Shown: positions 36,464 through 48,740 of the stretch, in pieces | Layout of the letters: every line of letters begins with the position of its first letter | Numbering within the stretch: position 1 is the stretch's first letter | Assembly (NCBI RefSeq): GCF_027409185.1 | Contig: NC_084462.1 | Coordinates: forward strand, 186,190,071-186,254,070 | Length of the DNA: 64,000 bases | DNA from: Cynocephalus volans | Taxonomy: Eukaryota > Chordata > Mammalia > Dermoptera > Cynocephalidae | Reading direction: 5' to 3' | Notes under the pieces: model-generated | Seen by the model: the letters and a program-made list of their open reading frames with translations, nothing else | What the model was told of the DNA's origin: nothing | The model's database searches: none | Position numbers and translations under genes: made by a program

Positions 36464-36490
36464 CCAGACCCCTCCTGTATCCTGAAGAGA

Positions 36491-36529
36491 GGTTTGTGTC
36501 TGGGCTCACGCTGACTTCCTGTCACTGTG
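36491..36529 (-). other. 23-RSS of the copy 1 IGHV4-like gene
   Basis: Heptamer CACAGTG (36529-36523), 23-bp spacer and nonamer ACACAAACC (36499-36491). Confidence 0.95.
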
Positions 36530-36969
36530 TCTCTCGCACAGTAATACACGCCTGTGTCCTCGTCGGTCACAGAGCTCAGCTGCAGGGAGAACTGGTTCTT
36601 GGACGTGTCTTTGGTAAAGGACATGCGGCTCTTGAGGGACGGGTTATAACTTGTGCTGCCACCAGAAGTAATGTATCCCATCCACTCAAGCCCCTTCCCT
36701 GAGGGCTCGCGGATCCAGTTCCAACCATAACCACTGGTTGTGATGGAGTCACCAGAGACTGTGCAGGTGAGGGAGAGGGTCTGTGAGGGCTTCACCAGTC
36801 CTGGGCCCGACTCCTGCAGCTGCACCTCGGACAGGACACCTGGAGACAAGGAGAATCAGAACCTGTCAGTCACTTTCAGTCACAAACTTCCCAGAACCCA
36901 TGCGTGACATCTGAGACACTCACCTTGCGGAGCTGTCACCAGCCAAAGGAGAAGACCCCACAGTCTCAT
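36530..36969 (-). CDS. IGHV: IGHV gene, clan II (IGHV4-like), apparently functional
   Basis: Heavy-chain variable segment. Leader exon 1 is 36969-36924 (46 nt, [15 protein letters not shown] plus one base) with donor CAAG|GTGAGT. The intron is 36923-36840 and ends CCAG. Exon 2 starts at 36839, with mature [16 protein letters not shown] from 36828. The V region is 299 nt. CDR1 is [10 protein letters not shown] (10) and CDR2 ITSGGST (7). The two cysteines, the core tryptophan (WNWIRE) and NPSLKSR are all present. FR3 has [12 protein letters not shown] rather than the common TAADTAVYYC, shared with the copy 2 gene. FR2 reads [10 protein letters not shown], with E in place of the usual Q. There is no stop, and the splice sites, RSS and octamer are intact. 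It was produced by the segmental duplication that also gave the gene at 56028-56467. Confidence 0.93.
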
Positions 36970-37081
36970 CTTCTGTTAGATCTCAACTCTGCCTTCCCCA
37001 GACACCTGAGCCCTGTCTGAGGACAGACCTGTGAGCTTCCACCACCCATGAGTCCACATTTACCCTAGAGCCTGAAGGAAA

Positions 37082-37089
37082 ATTTGCAT
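37082..37089 (-). promoter_or_regulatory. IGHV promoter octamer
   Basis: ATGCAAAT on the minus strand, 112 bp upstream of the ATG at 36969. The flanks are nearly identical to those of the octamer at 56580. Confidence 0.88.
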
Positions 37090-37139
37090 GTGGGAGAGCT
37101 CTGTCCTTATAAGCGGTAAGGAACTGAGGTGGGACTTCT

Positions 37140-38921
37140 GCATTTTTGATGGGCCTCTATTCTATTATTTTCTGAAAATTACTTGACATATAATTATCAG
37201 ATGTGAAAGAACACTCCGTAATGTGGCCCCAGATTTCTTAGCCCAGATCTACCTTCCTTCTACCTTCTCTTCTGCCTTGTCTTGGGCCCAGCCCAACTTT
37301 TCCCACAAACTCAGGCTCTGAGTCGTGCTATTACAGTTCTGATCACAGCACAACCCCTGCTTTCTTTCCCTGCACCCTCTCCTGTCATGTGCTTCTCATC
37401 ACACCTGAGAGCTTGTTACATTGTTACATGGTTGCTGTTCCATGTGTTCCAGGCCTGCCTTGTGCTCCATCCACCATGTGATACAAGACACAGCACATGG
37501 GAACCCACAGGGACTCTGCGAACTACAGCATCCTGTACATGACTGAGGAAACTGATTCTCACTGTTTGGAAAAGATAAATGGACTCTTTTAAATGCCCCC
37601 TTCCCAAGGTAAATCCTGTGCTTCTAATGTGTTCGAATTTTCAACAGAAATTCAGTTCTCACCCTTATATTATGGATGTTAGTCTTTCATTTAGTCCTAC
37701 AATCTCATCAGAAATCCCCACTTGTGAAAAGATCAATCATAATGGTTAACATGCAAGCAGTAATAATATCCCTAATATGAAAGTTTAAAAACACACTTCC
37801 CTTTGATGTCGCTGCATTGGGGCCCACGACAGCCACTCCATGACTGTGGTCACTGCCCTCTGAGATGCTGCCCACCACGGAGAAAGAGGCCAGGGGCTGT
37901 GCTGGATGCTGTGCTGTGTGTACTCCTGTGAGCCCCCTCTCTGTCCCAAGAGCAGGTCCATGTCATGGAGGGACAGCCCTTGAAGGCTCCTGAATGGATT
38001 ATAAGTCAGGAGCTGCTGATGGACAATTCAGGGCTGATTCTTCAGTTCTTGTTAACTCATGAATTTTGCTGGAATTTTACCAAAATGGTAAAAGACCTGA
38101 AAAAAGGCAAAGGAAAACAAACACACTGAAATGACAAAGCAAGCATCAGAACCAGGATAAGATATGACACAGATTTTGGAACTATCAGAGAGGAGACTTA
38201 AAATAACTAGGTGTATGTGCAACTCTGTTTCGGTTTGTTTCTAAACCTTCAGCTGACTCTGCAGAGTCCCAGCTGCCCATGTCGATTTACCCAGGATAAT
38301 TTATCAGTACGTTCTGCCTAGTGTAGCAAACACTCCAGCATCTCACTGCAATAAAGTTTCAAGAACAAATACCTACTGTTTGCTCATTTCTATTCTAATG
38401 TGTCCAGGAGGGAAGTTGTGGTGAGAAGAGGTGTCTGATTCATAAAGTCACTCAGGAACCCAGACTCCCACTGGTTTGAGACCCAGAACCTACAGCTTGT
38501 GGACTGATGCTTAATAGAAGACAGAAGGAGAGGGAATGATGAATTTCAGGTGGACTATTTTTTAATTGTTGTAAAGACACTTACCACGAGCTCTTCTCTG
38601 TTAACACATTGTAAGTGCACAATGCGGTATTGTTAACTGTGGGTGCAGTGTTGTAGAGCAGATCCCCAGAGCTTGTTCATCCTGCGTAACTGAAGCTTTG
38701 TACCTGTTGAGCTTTAATTTAATTATCCAGGCTGTCAGTGTGTGTGTTATATCTGTGTACATTTCCTTTAGTTTGATTAATCATATGGTCCTGACTTACA
38801 TCAAAAGATCAAAAACGTATGTTGTCTGTCATCTCTGCATGCAAGAGGACAACAGGTGTTGGGGGGAATTGGAGGGTAACACACTAACCATGTGTCACTT
38901 GAATCTCTCTCTCTCCTGCCC

Positions 38922-38973
<52 letters not shown>

Positions 38974-39840
38974 TCACCAGTGGTGTTTTTGGAAAATCTA
39001 ACTTGAGCAATGCCTCTGATTGATGCTGAGCAATTCCTTGTAACATACACAAATGTGAAACTTCACAGCCCTGTTCTGACATATGTCACCGTGTAGTGGA
39101 ACAATCTCCCAAGGTACAGATTCAGCAGGTCAGCCCTGTGTGTTGTGGACAGTGAATCGTCACTGTTCCTTGTATCATAATTATCCCGCTAGTCTCATAT
39201 GCATGTTGCATATTAACTTGCAATAGGAGTGTTTGTGTTTTGTGGATGGATCTATTTTTTAATTACTTTAAGAAAAAATAATATTAAATTTCATTAAGCA
39301 GGACACTCACACCATTGAAAGGATAAAATATATTCAAGAAAAAAATGCCTGATATAGAATGTCAGAGAATTGAGAAAAAATACTAGCAGAGAGAGAATTT
39401 TATTATGCTTTAAATGAAACAATATTAAACACAATGACTATACAAATAATAACCATAATGAGCAGTATTGATATGTTTAATGAATCACTATGCAAATCTA
39501 ATCAACAACAAAAAATAAATAAATTACCAAACAGCAATGGCATTGGACACCAACAGAGAGGTGACTTGAGATTTTATCTCATGGATTTAGGAATTATAGT
39601 GATCAAAATTCTGAGCATCACTAGACTTAGATAGGACAGAGATTTGTAAGTTATTCTTTTCTGAAACACAAATATAGAAGAGAGAGACAAGGGGAGGGAA
39701 AGAGAAAACTATCACGGTGAAAAAAGGAAAAATGTTCAAGAATCAGACCTACACGGCATGGAAGAAAGGGGGTCATGGATTGAGAATAACCTTAGAGATC
39801 AGAAAGCAACACACCCCACCACGTCAAAATGTGCACGTAA
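37140..39840. other. Intergenic part of duplication copy 1
   Basis: Non-coding. 38560-38710 resembles an old L1-type 3' UTR and has a counterpart at 58055-58215. No gene was found. Confidence 0.5.
38928..38970 (+). repeat. (CA)n microsatellite
   Basis: About 21 uninterrupted CA units. Copy 2 has a different, longer CT/CTGT and CA tract at the equivalent place (58390-58590). Confidence 0.95.
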
Positions 39841-39854
39841 CTGTGTTAAATTTC

Positions 39855-40262
39855 TCTGCCATGAAAAGGAATGATGTTCCACCATTCAGAACAACATGCA
39901 TGATCTTGGAGAAAATAATGTTGAGTGAAATAAGTCAAGCAAAGGGGAAAAAATACCCCATGTTCTCCATCATCAGTGAGAGGTAAGAGAGAACAAAGGA
40001 AGGAAAGAAAAGCCACAGGGGTGCATTGGTCTTGCAGAGGGACAGAGCAGACCTGGGGTTGCGGAATGGGGTGGGGACAAGACAGAGGGTGAAGGACGTC
40101 AGGGACTAATTGGGTGGGGAACATGAGGAATAATCACAGTTCGTAGTAATGGGCATGCTAATAGTACTGATCTGGCCACCATATCTTGGGCAGAAGTGCC
40201 GACGGTAAGCTTTGTACCCTATGAATGTTCATACGCAATAAAATAAAATAGAAAATAAAACA
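39855..40262 (+). mobile_element. 5'-truncated sense L1, specific to copy 1
   Basis: ORF2 end and 3' UTR of L1 (KEYPMF-type end near 39950; 'ctttgtaccctatgaatgttcatacgcaataaaataaaa' near 40210). Copy 2 runs straight through the equivalent place (about 59375-59420), so this insertion followed the duplication or was lost there. Confidence 0.75.
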
Positions 40263-41282
40263 AATTGAATAAAAGAAGTAAAATGCAAAATGAGAGTTTT
40301 TAAGGCAAAAAGTGCATGATTGCAGCAATATTTGCAGTGCAAGTTTGTAAGCATTTGATGTAAGATGGTTGGGAATGCACGACCTGCAATCAGCAATGAA
40401 AATACCTGTCAGAACAAAGCTGACATAAAAACATAGATGTTATGACGAGGCTTTATTGAAGTTCAATTATGTCTGAAGATAATACCCTAAACTGCATGGC
40501 TGTGGTACTTGGTAACAAATCAATCACCATGTTACACTCTGTTCAGGGTCTTCCGTTCAGACTTTCTAATATGGGATCATCCAATTCACCTTCAAATGTC
40601 ACAGGGTCATGAGGAAACTAGTAAAAGGTTAAAAATACTCAGCAACACTTTTAATTTCCTCTTTAATTACAAAAGTGAGATTGACACTCGTTGATTTTTT
40701 ATTACTATATTACATCGTCAGCCGTTTGAAGTTCACGTTCAACCTGCCTGATAAATTTAGAGCATGACTGTGTTTAAAGGAAAGGCACAAATGATAGTTT
40801 AAATATGTTTCCGCTAATACTGACCCTCAATTGAAAGGATAAATGTACCCTGCTGTCCTGTGTCCAGGTTCTTAAGTAGAAAACCCAGCTCATTTGCTTA
40901 TGCAATTTATTAATTTTTCCCTAAAAGTGTTTTCAGTGCAAAGTTCCTATCTCCATCGTGCTTCAGGTCTGGTCCCAAATTTTCAGGCTCGGAAATATTT
41001 GTTTGTGTCCTCTGACCACTGAGGACACCAAGGATGATGGTTTTGACCAGAATACTCAGCCCGTTCCCTCTCTGTTGTCTGATTTCTACCACCTATGGGA
41101 CTGTCCACCTCAGTGCTCTGCAGCTGCTGAGGCCATCTGGACGTCATCTGACACCAGGTGTGTGTGTTGTGAGAGGTGTCCTGGGGTCAGCAGATGCTCT
41201 GTCCTTACAGAAAATCGGTGTTCTCAAGAAAGCTGCTTGATGGCTACAGACAATTTCAAGTTAATATTAGATAAATGTTTCT

Positions 41283-41545
41283 TTTTATCACAAATAAGTG
41301 AGAACATGTGGTATTTCTCTTTCTGTGCCTGACTCATTTCATCGAGGTAAAAATAAATAAATGAACACACAATTAAACTGTTGGGAGGAGAAGACACAAC
41401 AATTACAATTCCTTGTGAAGTTGTTACAACAAGTGAACAGATATGAGGTTGTTGGGAGGGGGCAAGGAAGGGGTAAGGCGGGTTTTGGCAATGGGCCATA
41501 ATAATCAACTACATTGCATATTGATAAAATAAAAGAAAATTCAAA
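41283..41545 (+). mobile_element. Short 5'-truncated L1 in copy 1
   Basis: L1 3' end (from 'acaaataagtgagaacatgtgg' to 'ttgataaaataaaagaaaa') flanked by the 10-bp target duplication AAATGTTTCT at 41273-41282 and 41546-41555. The 3' UTR matches the family of the full-length L1 at 12-18 kb. It is absent from copy 2. Confidence 0.9.
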
Positions 41546-42084
41546 AAATGTTTCTATGAATCGGCTCTACTTGATATAGACAAATTGTTTACTATGTTAA
41601 ATCAGCACTGGTGGTGAATCTTTTCAAAGAGAGCTAATATTGCTTTGGTCATATGTAACTAGTCAACAAGATAATCCTGGGAATTTCTGAAGGTGGAACA
41701 TGGCCATGAGACAAATCTCAAGGGCTCTGGACATCTGCAGGGGGATTTTCTTCAACTTCCTTCCATTCTTCAGAGGATTCAGAGGTGTTTTATTTACCAC
41801 CTGCCTCTTTTCTCTATGTCTTGATATAATCCATTGACAAAATGTTACAGCTCTTTCAGTTGATAAAAAACTGCTTTATTTTGTGTTTCCAACCTGCGAT
41901 ACAACAAAAATTACATAATGTGAGCTTGTCCAAATTCTAAACACAAGAGCACACACATATATACACATAGAAAGTTTGCTTCTGGCGTAGTACATGGCAA
42001 ATGGATGCATTGCAAACAAAGGGGCGATGAGACACTTCAAAGTAACATACATACATATAAAAAAAGTCCTATTAGTCATAGGGA

Positions 42085-42415
42085 ACAACAAAGACACCAA
42101 ATAGCCAAAGCAATCTAGAGCAAGAGAAAAGTAAAATAAAGCTGGGGTCATTGCAATACTTGACTTCAAATTAAACTTCAAAAGTATAGTAACCAAAACA
42201 GCATTGTACTGGCAAGAAAATAGACACATGGAACAATAGAATGGAATAAAGGACCCAGAAAAACATCCACATACTTAAAGCCAACTGACCTTTGATAAAG
42301 GCACCAAGAGCATACACTGGGGAAAGGACATCCTCTTCAGTAAATGGTGCTGAGAAAACTGGACATCCATGTGCAGAAGAATGAAACTAGACCCGCACTG
42401 CTGGACATATACCAA
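42085..42415 (+). mobile_element. Sense L1 ORF2 fragment shared by both duplication copies
   Basis: ORF2 reverse-transcriptase C-terminal remnants, matching 62005-62310. Here the L1 breaks off at 42415, whereas in copy 2 it runs on to its 3' end. Sharing implies the insertion predates the duplication. Confidence 0.8.
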
Positions 42416-44720
42416 AGTGTTAAATATATTTGACTTATAATATTTTCAGCTTACAATGGGTTCATTGAGTGCAACTCCATAATAAATAGAGGACCATCGG
42501 TATACATGAAACTCAGGCATGACTAGGAATTTTTTATTGAGGATGTACATAATGACTTTGGGGTAATTACACATAAATTACATAAATGTATTCAAGGTGA
42601 ACGATGGCATTAATCTCTAGTGATTTTATATGACAACAATGGGCAGCCTCATTGGTGCTCTTTTATTGTTCCCATTAGGGACTTCTGTCCATGTGGACAC
42701 ATGACACAGTTCTACTCATGGAGGCAGGAGAGATGGTCTGCTGGGGCTTTCCTGATTCTTCAGGAGGGCATTTCAGAACAATCATCTCCTATCTTGTATA
42801 AAACAAGTTGTCATCATATCTGTGTGTGTGACTGGAAAGTCATTCATGTCCACACTTGATAAGAGCAAACTGTGTCATGAAGCTAAACTGTGAAATGTAT
42901 TAGTGTCTATCATTGAGAAAACTAGTTAACTGGATACATGAATTGTTGAAATACCTAAGTCTGGATCCATTCTAATATATTCTTCTTGTTTCAATACCTT
43001 GTGATTTGTGTCTTTGTTTAGTCAGTTCCAGTCACCTCTGTTTACTTTCTGCTGAAAGAGAGCACATAATCATCTAGAGATGTTAAGATTAAAAGGAAAA
43101 TGAATAACTGACTTGAAAAATAACCTGAGTTCGAGGTGAAGTACAAATTACTTTGTTGTTAGTAATACAGGTACAAGTTGTGAATAAATGCTATGTGTTC
43201 AACATAGTTTTATCTTATTAATGGCAATTCTGCACATTTCTTAGATTTATTGGAGACTCACATTGAATACCTTGAAATAATTTTTTTGGTTTATTAATTT
43301 TGCCATTATTACACAACTGTATTTTATTAAGCAGGAATTGCTATTCCAATGTTATCTTTACATTAGACTAAGATCCTCTGCCTTATGTAAAATAACTCCA
43401 GATGAGAGAAATTATTTCACTTATTACAGCTCATAAATTAGCCAAAACAGTAATAAACACTCTTGAGTTTGGAGAAGTGCACATCTGTGAACTCTTTGCA
43501 AACAAAGGGGATTCTCACATCATCCGGTAAAAAACATTAAAATAGACAAGCTCAGGAACTTTCAGAGCCACTCCTATATCCCAATTACTTGGCTGTCCGG
43601 ATGCTCTCAGGACACAGACACATCTGTATTCACCTCAGTAGAACTCAGGTCATTTGCACATTCATGAGGTGGAGCATTTTATAGTTCAATAACTAGCTCG
43701 GCCTCAGAGGAGAAGACCGATGGCACATGGGCCACGCAACAGTGAGATGCTGCAGGTCCAGGTCCTAATCCACCTTGAGGACATGCATCTCCTGCCTCAC
43801 CCCTGAGCTCAGAGCAGGCAGAGCTCCCCTCTCTGAGGAACAAGACCCCCCAGGACACTCTCCTCCCTGTGAACCCACATCTGAGTATTATGGAGACCAC
43901 CTCGATCATTTATGAGCCTGTCAGTGTCGCTATTGCTGAGCTGTTGCACTGACCCCATGCTGGCCTCACCAGGCACCAGAGCAGCCTCTGTAACTCAGAG
44001 AGAGTGACCATGAGTGTCCAGCAGGACTCATGGGTGGCTGTGAGATCTATTGGGCACTTCTGAGTTTGTTTCTTCACCTGTCTGGGTGACCTATGATCCC
44101 AGGCTGCTCAGTAGAAAGGCCCCTGATTCTCAGAATAACCATGGAATGTGTGATCCAGGCCTGGGTCTCTGATTATATTGACAAGAAGTTGAATGGGGCA
44201 CTTCATAAACAAATATTTTCCAAAATATTACTTGAAAATTCTGTTTTGAATAAATCTGACTCTTATCCCCAACTCCTCATAATAAAATGTACAAAGTATT
44301 TACATAGTTACCATTCATGCACATTGTTCCTCATATCACTAATCTATTTATGATCAACTCAAGTTCATTCATCTGCCACCATCTCTGAATCACCACTTTT
44401 CTGTCAAACACTCAGGCCAGGTAACATCACTAGACCTGAAATCTGAATGCCCTATTACTGCGATCAGTGTGTAACCCAAAATTCTGCACCATTTGAATTA
44501 ATGAAGGCATCCCTGTATTCCAGAATTTTACTAGTGAGACACCTACGAGAACTAAAAATTCCTTCTAAATATTGCTCTCCTTGCATTATCGTTTCAGCTG
44601 AATGCTCCCAGTAAAATAAAATATTATAGGAACATCTGCCCTGCTTTAAATATTTGCATTTATGTCAGTATTTTTGAAAGATGAAGTTCCAGGCCTTGAC
44701 AGGAAGCCTCTCCCCAGCCG
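42416..44720. other. Intergenic sequence
   Basis: 42416-42510 resembles an old interspersed repeat ('ttatgatattttca'-type sequence) that I could not name. The rest is unassigned. A CATTTGCACATTC near 43653 recalls an octamer but has no V exon nearby. Confidence 0.35.
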
Positions 44721-44759
44721 CCTCTGCACCTGCTGGAGCCTGTGCTGGGCATGTCCTGA

Positions 44760-44773
44760 GCACCCCCTACAGC
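44760..44773 (-). promoter_or_regulatory. CTCF-like motif beside the IGHV relic
   Basis: The minus strand reads GCTGTAGGGGGTGC, in the position relative to the decayed RSS that CTCF-like motifs hold at the intact genes. Confidence 0.4.
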
Positions 44774-44795
44774 CAAGTGCTGGCCCTGCAGGGGA

Positions 44796-45115
44796 GGCTC
44801 CTGCCTGGGCTCAGGGTGTGTTATCCTCGCAGCGTCTCTACTGCAGTATTAAGGGTCTGTGCCACAGCTTCAGAGTGTTCTTTCAGGGACACCATATGCT
44901 TTTGTCAGCATTTCTTAAGATAGTGAATTGGTCTCACTCAACCCAAATGCTCTGTAGAGAAAAAACAAGTGAATGTTTTATAAAACTACCTGGGAGCATG
45001 TTCCCTGGAGCTGGCAGATACAGTGACATAGTTGACACTCACTCGGGAGGTGGGAGAGTCTCTTATCTCTTTCAGGCTTATCTTGCAGAAGGTCATAGCA
45101 GAGAACACCTGAGTC
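44796..45115 (-). pseudogene. Highly decayed IGHV3-like relic
   Basis: The minus strand aligns by eye with an IGHV3 exon. A GACCAATTCACTATCT segment (compare GGCCGATTCACCATCTCC of FR3) is followed by an AAGAA..GCATATGGTGTC stretch, GCACAGACC, TACTGCAGTAGAGACGC and a GAGCCCAG spacer end. Upstream, GCCAGCTCCAGGGAA matches FR2 and AGAGACTCTCCCAC matches the SLRLSC region. The heptamer is GACGCTG and the nonamer GCAGGAGCC, with a spacer of about 25 bp. The flanking conserved TGCACCT element (44725-44731) supports the call. No reading frame, leader or octamer survives. Confidence 0.6.
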
Positions 45116-45183
45116 TACAGAGTTATGGGGCTCAGAGCCCACTCCACAGCTAATAATGCAGGTAAACGTGCGTGCGCGCGCGC

Positions 45184-45184
45184 A

Positions 45185-45235
<51 letters not shown>
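45184..45235 (+). repeat. (CA)n microsatellite
   Basis: About 24 CA units, preceded by a CG-rich (GCGC) start at 45173-45183. Confidence 0.95.
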
Positions 45236-45236
<1 letters not shown>

Positions 45237-45529
45237 CTAGTGTTAATTGTAATGGGCAGGAAATATGTACTTCTTGCGTGTATCTTACATGTAGGTAGTG
45301 CCTCTACACTGACCCTGGGGCTAGGATTATGACTTGCTTTGTCAAGCAGAACAAAAGTAAACACAATGCTAGTGTAGACTTGGGAAGTGCACACATTGTG
45401 GGATTTCCTGCTGCCCCATCACACGGGAACCCTTTAAATGCCTGTGAGATGGGACTAAGGTCTCCCTGAAGAGGGCCAGACATACAAAGCCATGCCTAGT
45501 CAGTGCAACCACACTGAGCACCCTGACAT

Positions 45530-45808
45530 GATCAAGTGGGATTCTTCCAAAGATGCAAGGATGGTTCAATATACTCAATTAATAAACGTGATACATTACA
45601 TCAAAAATTTAAAAAATATCAAGAACAAGAATCATATGGTCATCTCAAGGGACATAGAATAAGCATTTGATAAATACGCAATCCCTTCATGATAAAGACT
45701 CTTCACAAATTAGGTATAGCAGTAAAAAATAAAAATAAATAAAAACATAGTAAAAGCTGAATATGACAAACCCACCAAAAACATCAACCTGAATAGAGAA
45801 ATACCAAA

Positions 45809-45848
<40 letters not shown>

Positions 45849-46935
45849 AAGAGCAGGGAGAAGGCAAGGATGGCCACTCTCACCTCTCCTATTTAACATA
45901 GTATCGGAAGAGCTAGCCAGAGCAATCAGAGAGGACAAAGAAATAAAGGGAAACCAAATTGGCCAAAACAAAGTTGAATTGTTCTCTTTTGCAAATGACA
46001 TGATCTTACATAAAGAAAAACCTAAAGAATCTAGCAAAGAACTCTTAGAAGTTACAAGCAAATTCCATAAATTAGTCTGAAACAAAATCAATATATGTAA
46101 AATACAGTAGTGTTTTAATATACAAAGAACAAACTATCAGAAAAGAGATTGAAAAAGCAATCTCGTTTACAGTACTCACCCAAAAATCATATGCCTAGAA
46201 ATATATTTAACCAAAGAAGGAAAAGATCCCTACAATGAGAACTACAAAACCCTGCTGAAAGAAATTAAACAGGACACCAAAAGACAGAACACCATGTCAT
46301 GTACATGGTTTGGAAGTGTTAAAGTGAAAATGTCCATACCACCCAAAGGTATATACAGTTTCAATGCAATTGCATTCTTCAGAGAAATAGAAAAAACAAT
46401 CCTAACATTCATATGGAACAACAAAAGATATCAAATAGAATCAAAAGGAAAAACAAACAAATGGGATTATATCATACTAAAATCTTCTGCATTGCAATGG
46501 GAAAAATCAACAGAATGAAAAGATGACTTACAGATAGGGAAAAAAATTACAAAATATTCATCCAACAAGGACTAATACCCAGAATATTCAAGGAATTCAA
46601 ACAACTTCACAGTAAAATACATATGTACATATATATGTAAAGTACATATGTGCATACATATTTTAAAAATTGACAAAGGTGCTGAAAATGCATTTGTCAA
46701 AAAAGACATACAAATGGCCAACAGTCATGAAAAAATGCTCAACATCACTAAGCATCAGGGAAATGCAATTGAAAACCACATTGTGACATCACCTCACTCC
46801 AGTTCCACTGGCTAAAATCAAAAAGACACAGAATAACAAACGCTGGTGAGGATGCAGACAAATGGGAACACTTCTAGACTTCCCATGGAACTGTTAGTTA
46901 GTTCAGCTGTTAGGAAAACAGAACGGCCATTTCTC
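45530..46935 (+). mobile_element. Sense L1 ORF2, decayed
   Basis: ORF2 remnants in order: 'gtgggattcttccaaagatgcaagg' near 45536, 'tcacctctcctatttaacatag' near 45880, 'gaaaatgtccataccaccca' near 46325 and 'catgaaaaaatgctcaacatc' near 46726. An expanded T run of about 33 nt (45811-45843) replaces the short T tract of the normal element. Confidence 0.85.
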
Positions 46936-46949
46936 AAACACTGAGAAGT

Positions 46950-48230
46950 TACAGTGGGGTTGTTTGAGATCCTTACACATTCTGGATATAAATCCCTTGC
47001 CAGGTGTATATTTTGTAAGTACTTTCTCCCATTCTGTAGGTTGTCTTTCTGCTCTGTTGATTGTTTCCGTTGCTGAGCAGAAGGATTTTTATTTTCACAT
47101 AGTCCCATTTGTTTAATTTTCTTTTGTGGCTTCGTTCTTTTAATGTACTGAATTACATTTATTCATTACGTGTGTTGAACGATCTTTGCATCCAGCATTA
47201 AAGTGAACTTGATCTTGCTGAATAATATTTGCAATAAATTTAATCTTTGTAAATATGTTAAGACTATTTTAGTGGCCTAACATATTATCTGTCCTGAATA
47301 ATTTTTCATGTGGGCTTCAGAAGAATGTGCGCTCTGCCCCTGATGGATGGAATGTTCTGTTCACTGTTTTTGGGTCCATTTGGCCTTAGATGTAGTTCAA
47401 GTCTGATGTTTCTTTATTGAACTTCTGATTGAATGATCTGTTTTTGAAAGTAGGGCATTCCAAACCCACTGTGATGATTGCTGTATATTTCCCTCCAGGT
47501 CTGTTAATATTTATTTACATATTTATGTCTGCATATTTAATATATTAATTTATATACTCTCTATGTATGTACTTATGTACACATACGTATTTGAGTTGTT
47601 AAATGTTCTTGATGAATGAACTGCTTTATTATTATGAATAGCTTTTTAATCTCTTTTTACAATTTCAGACTTAAACTCTATTTGGTCTTAAGTAAGTGTA
47701 GCTGCCCCTCCTATCTTTCAGATTCTCCTTCCTTACATCTCCTTTATTCCTTTCACTGTGAACATTTTGCGTGCTATTCTGCTAATCTATGTCTTTGACT
47801 GAAGCCATAATCCATTTACATTCAATGTATATATTGATAGGTGAGGACTTACTATAGCCCTTTTCATTTATTTATTTTTCGGATTTCTCTGATGATCCTG
47901 TAATTCTGTCTTTCTCTCCTGCGGTCTTCCTTTCTGATTTGATGATATGCAGCATCAGTATGCTTTGATTCCTTTCTGCTTCACGTTCGTGTGTCCCCTA
48001 TAGCTTCTTGCTTTGTGGTTAGCATGAGGTTCATACACAACATGCAGTAGTTATCAAAGTTCTTTTGGTTGCAATAACAACTTACTTTTGATTCAGAAGA
48101 ACTCAGCAATTAACTCCCCTCGGCCACATTTTATGTTTTTGATGTCCCAATAGATATTTTACCTCGTGCATTCCTTAGCACATTATATCTCCATAAAATA
48201 CAGTTTTTTTTTTTCAGAATGTGTGCTCTT
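46950..48230 (-). mobile_element. Old antisense L1
   Basis: Antisense ORF2 C-terminal sequence ('gatccttacacattctggatat' near 46968) changes at about 47110 to 5'-region sequence ('gatggatggaatgttctgttc' near 47343; 'ggtctgttaatatttatttac' near 47498). The order resembles the antisense L1 at 4100-5300. Confidence 0.75.
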
Positions 48231-48666
48231 TTGCACGATGGAAAAGTTGAGAAATCTTAAGTTGAATCATCATAAGTCAGAGACTGTGCATCTTTCCACA
48301 TGCTGCTAGACTGCACATTTTCTGTGAGAAATATACAGAAAAATTACTATTTATTTAAATCTAATTTAAATTCACATTGCTTTAACATCTCTGAAATAAG
48401 AAGTTCACACTTGCCACTGTACTTTTTCATTGTTATATATGACATTGTTAAAATTTTAAATGTGTTAGTTAATTTAGTTAACATTGCATCAGACATTCAA
48501 GGTCACCGATGCCCTTATCATGAAACTAACATGCAGGTAAGAGCCACCATGCACTGAAGAAGAATTGAAAAGGGCTGTTTTTTTGTGTTGAATTTTATGA
48601 ATTTTTCATATATCTTGTGTACTAAGAGTTATAGCCTTGTGCGCACGTGTGTGTGTGCGTGTGTGC

Positions 48667-48740
<74 letters not shown>

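Larger units (their letters stand above)
34600..42415. repeat. Segmental duplication, copy 1
   Basis: Collinear with 54600 to about 62300, with an offset of about 19.2-20 kb. Matches include 35000-35230 against 55020-55260, the IGHV gene and promoter (36270-37140 against 55770-56640), 37800-38060 against 57300-57560, 38700-38830 against 58200-58320, 40300-41250 against 59420-60375 and 41560-41790 against 61465-61690. Copy 1 has about 500 bp (35275-35780) missing from copy 2. Confidence 0.88.

Noticed and set aside
36271-36849. Reading the IGHV4-like genes from an ATG just upstream of exon 2 (MSPGVLS), without a leader intron
   Set aside because: The N-terminal codons are intron sequence. A standard 46-nt leader exon with a good donor and the CCAG acceptor is present, giving the usual split leader.
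44651-44660. ATTTGCAT near 44.65 kb as the promoter of the relic V
   Set aside because: It lies on the 3' side of the relic, so it cannot be its upstream octamer.
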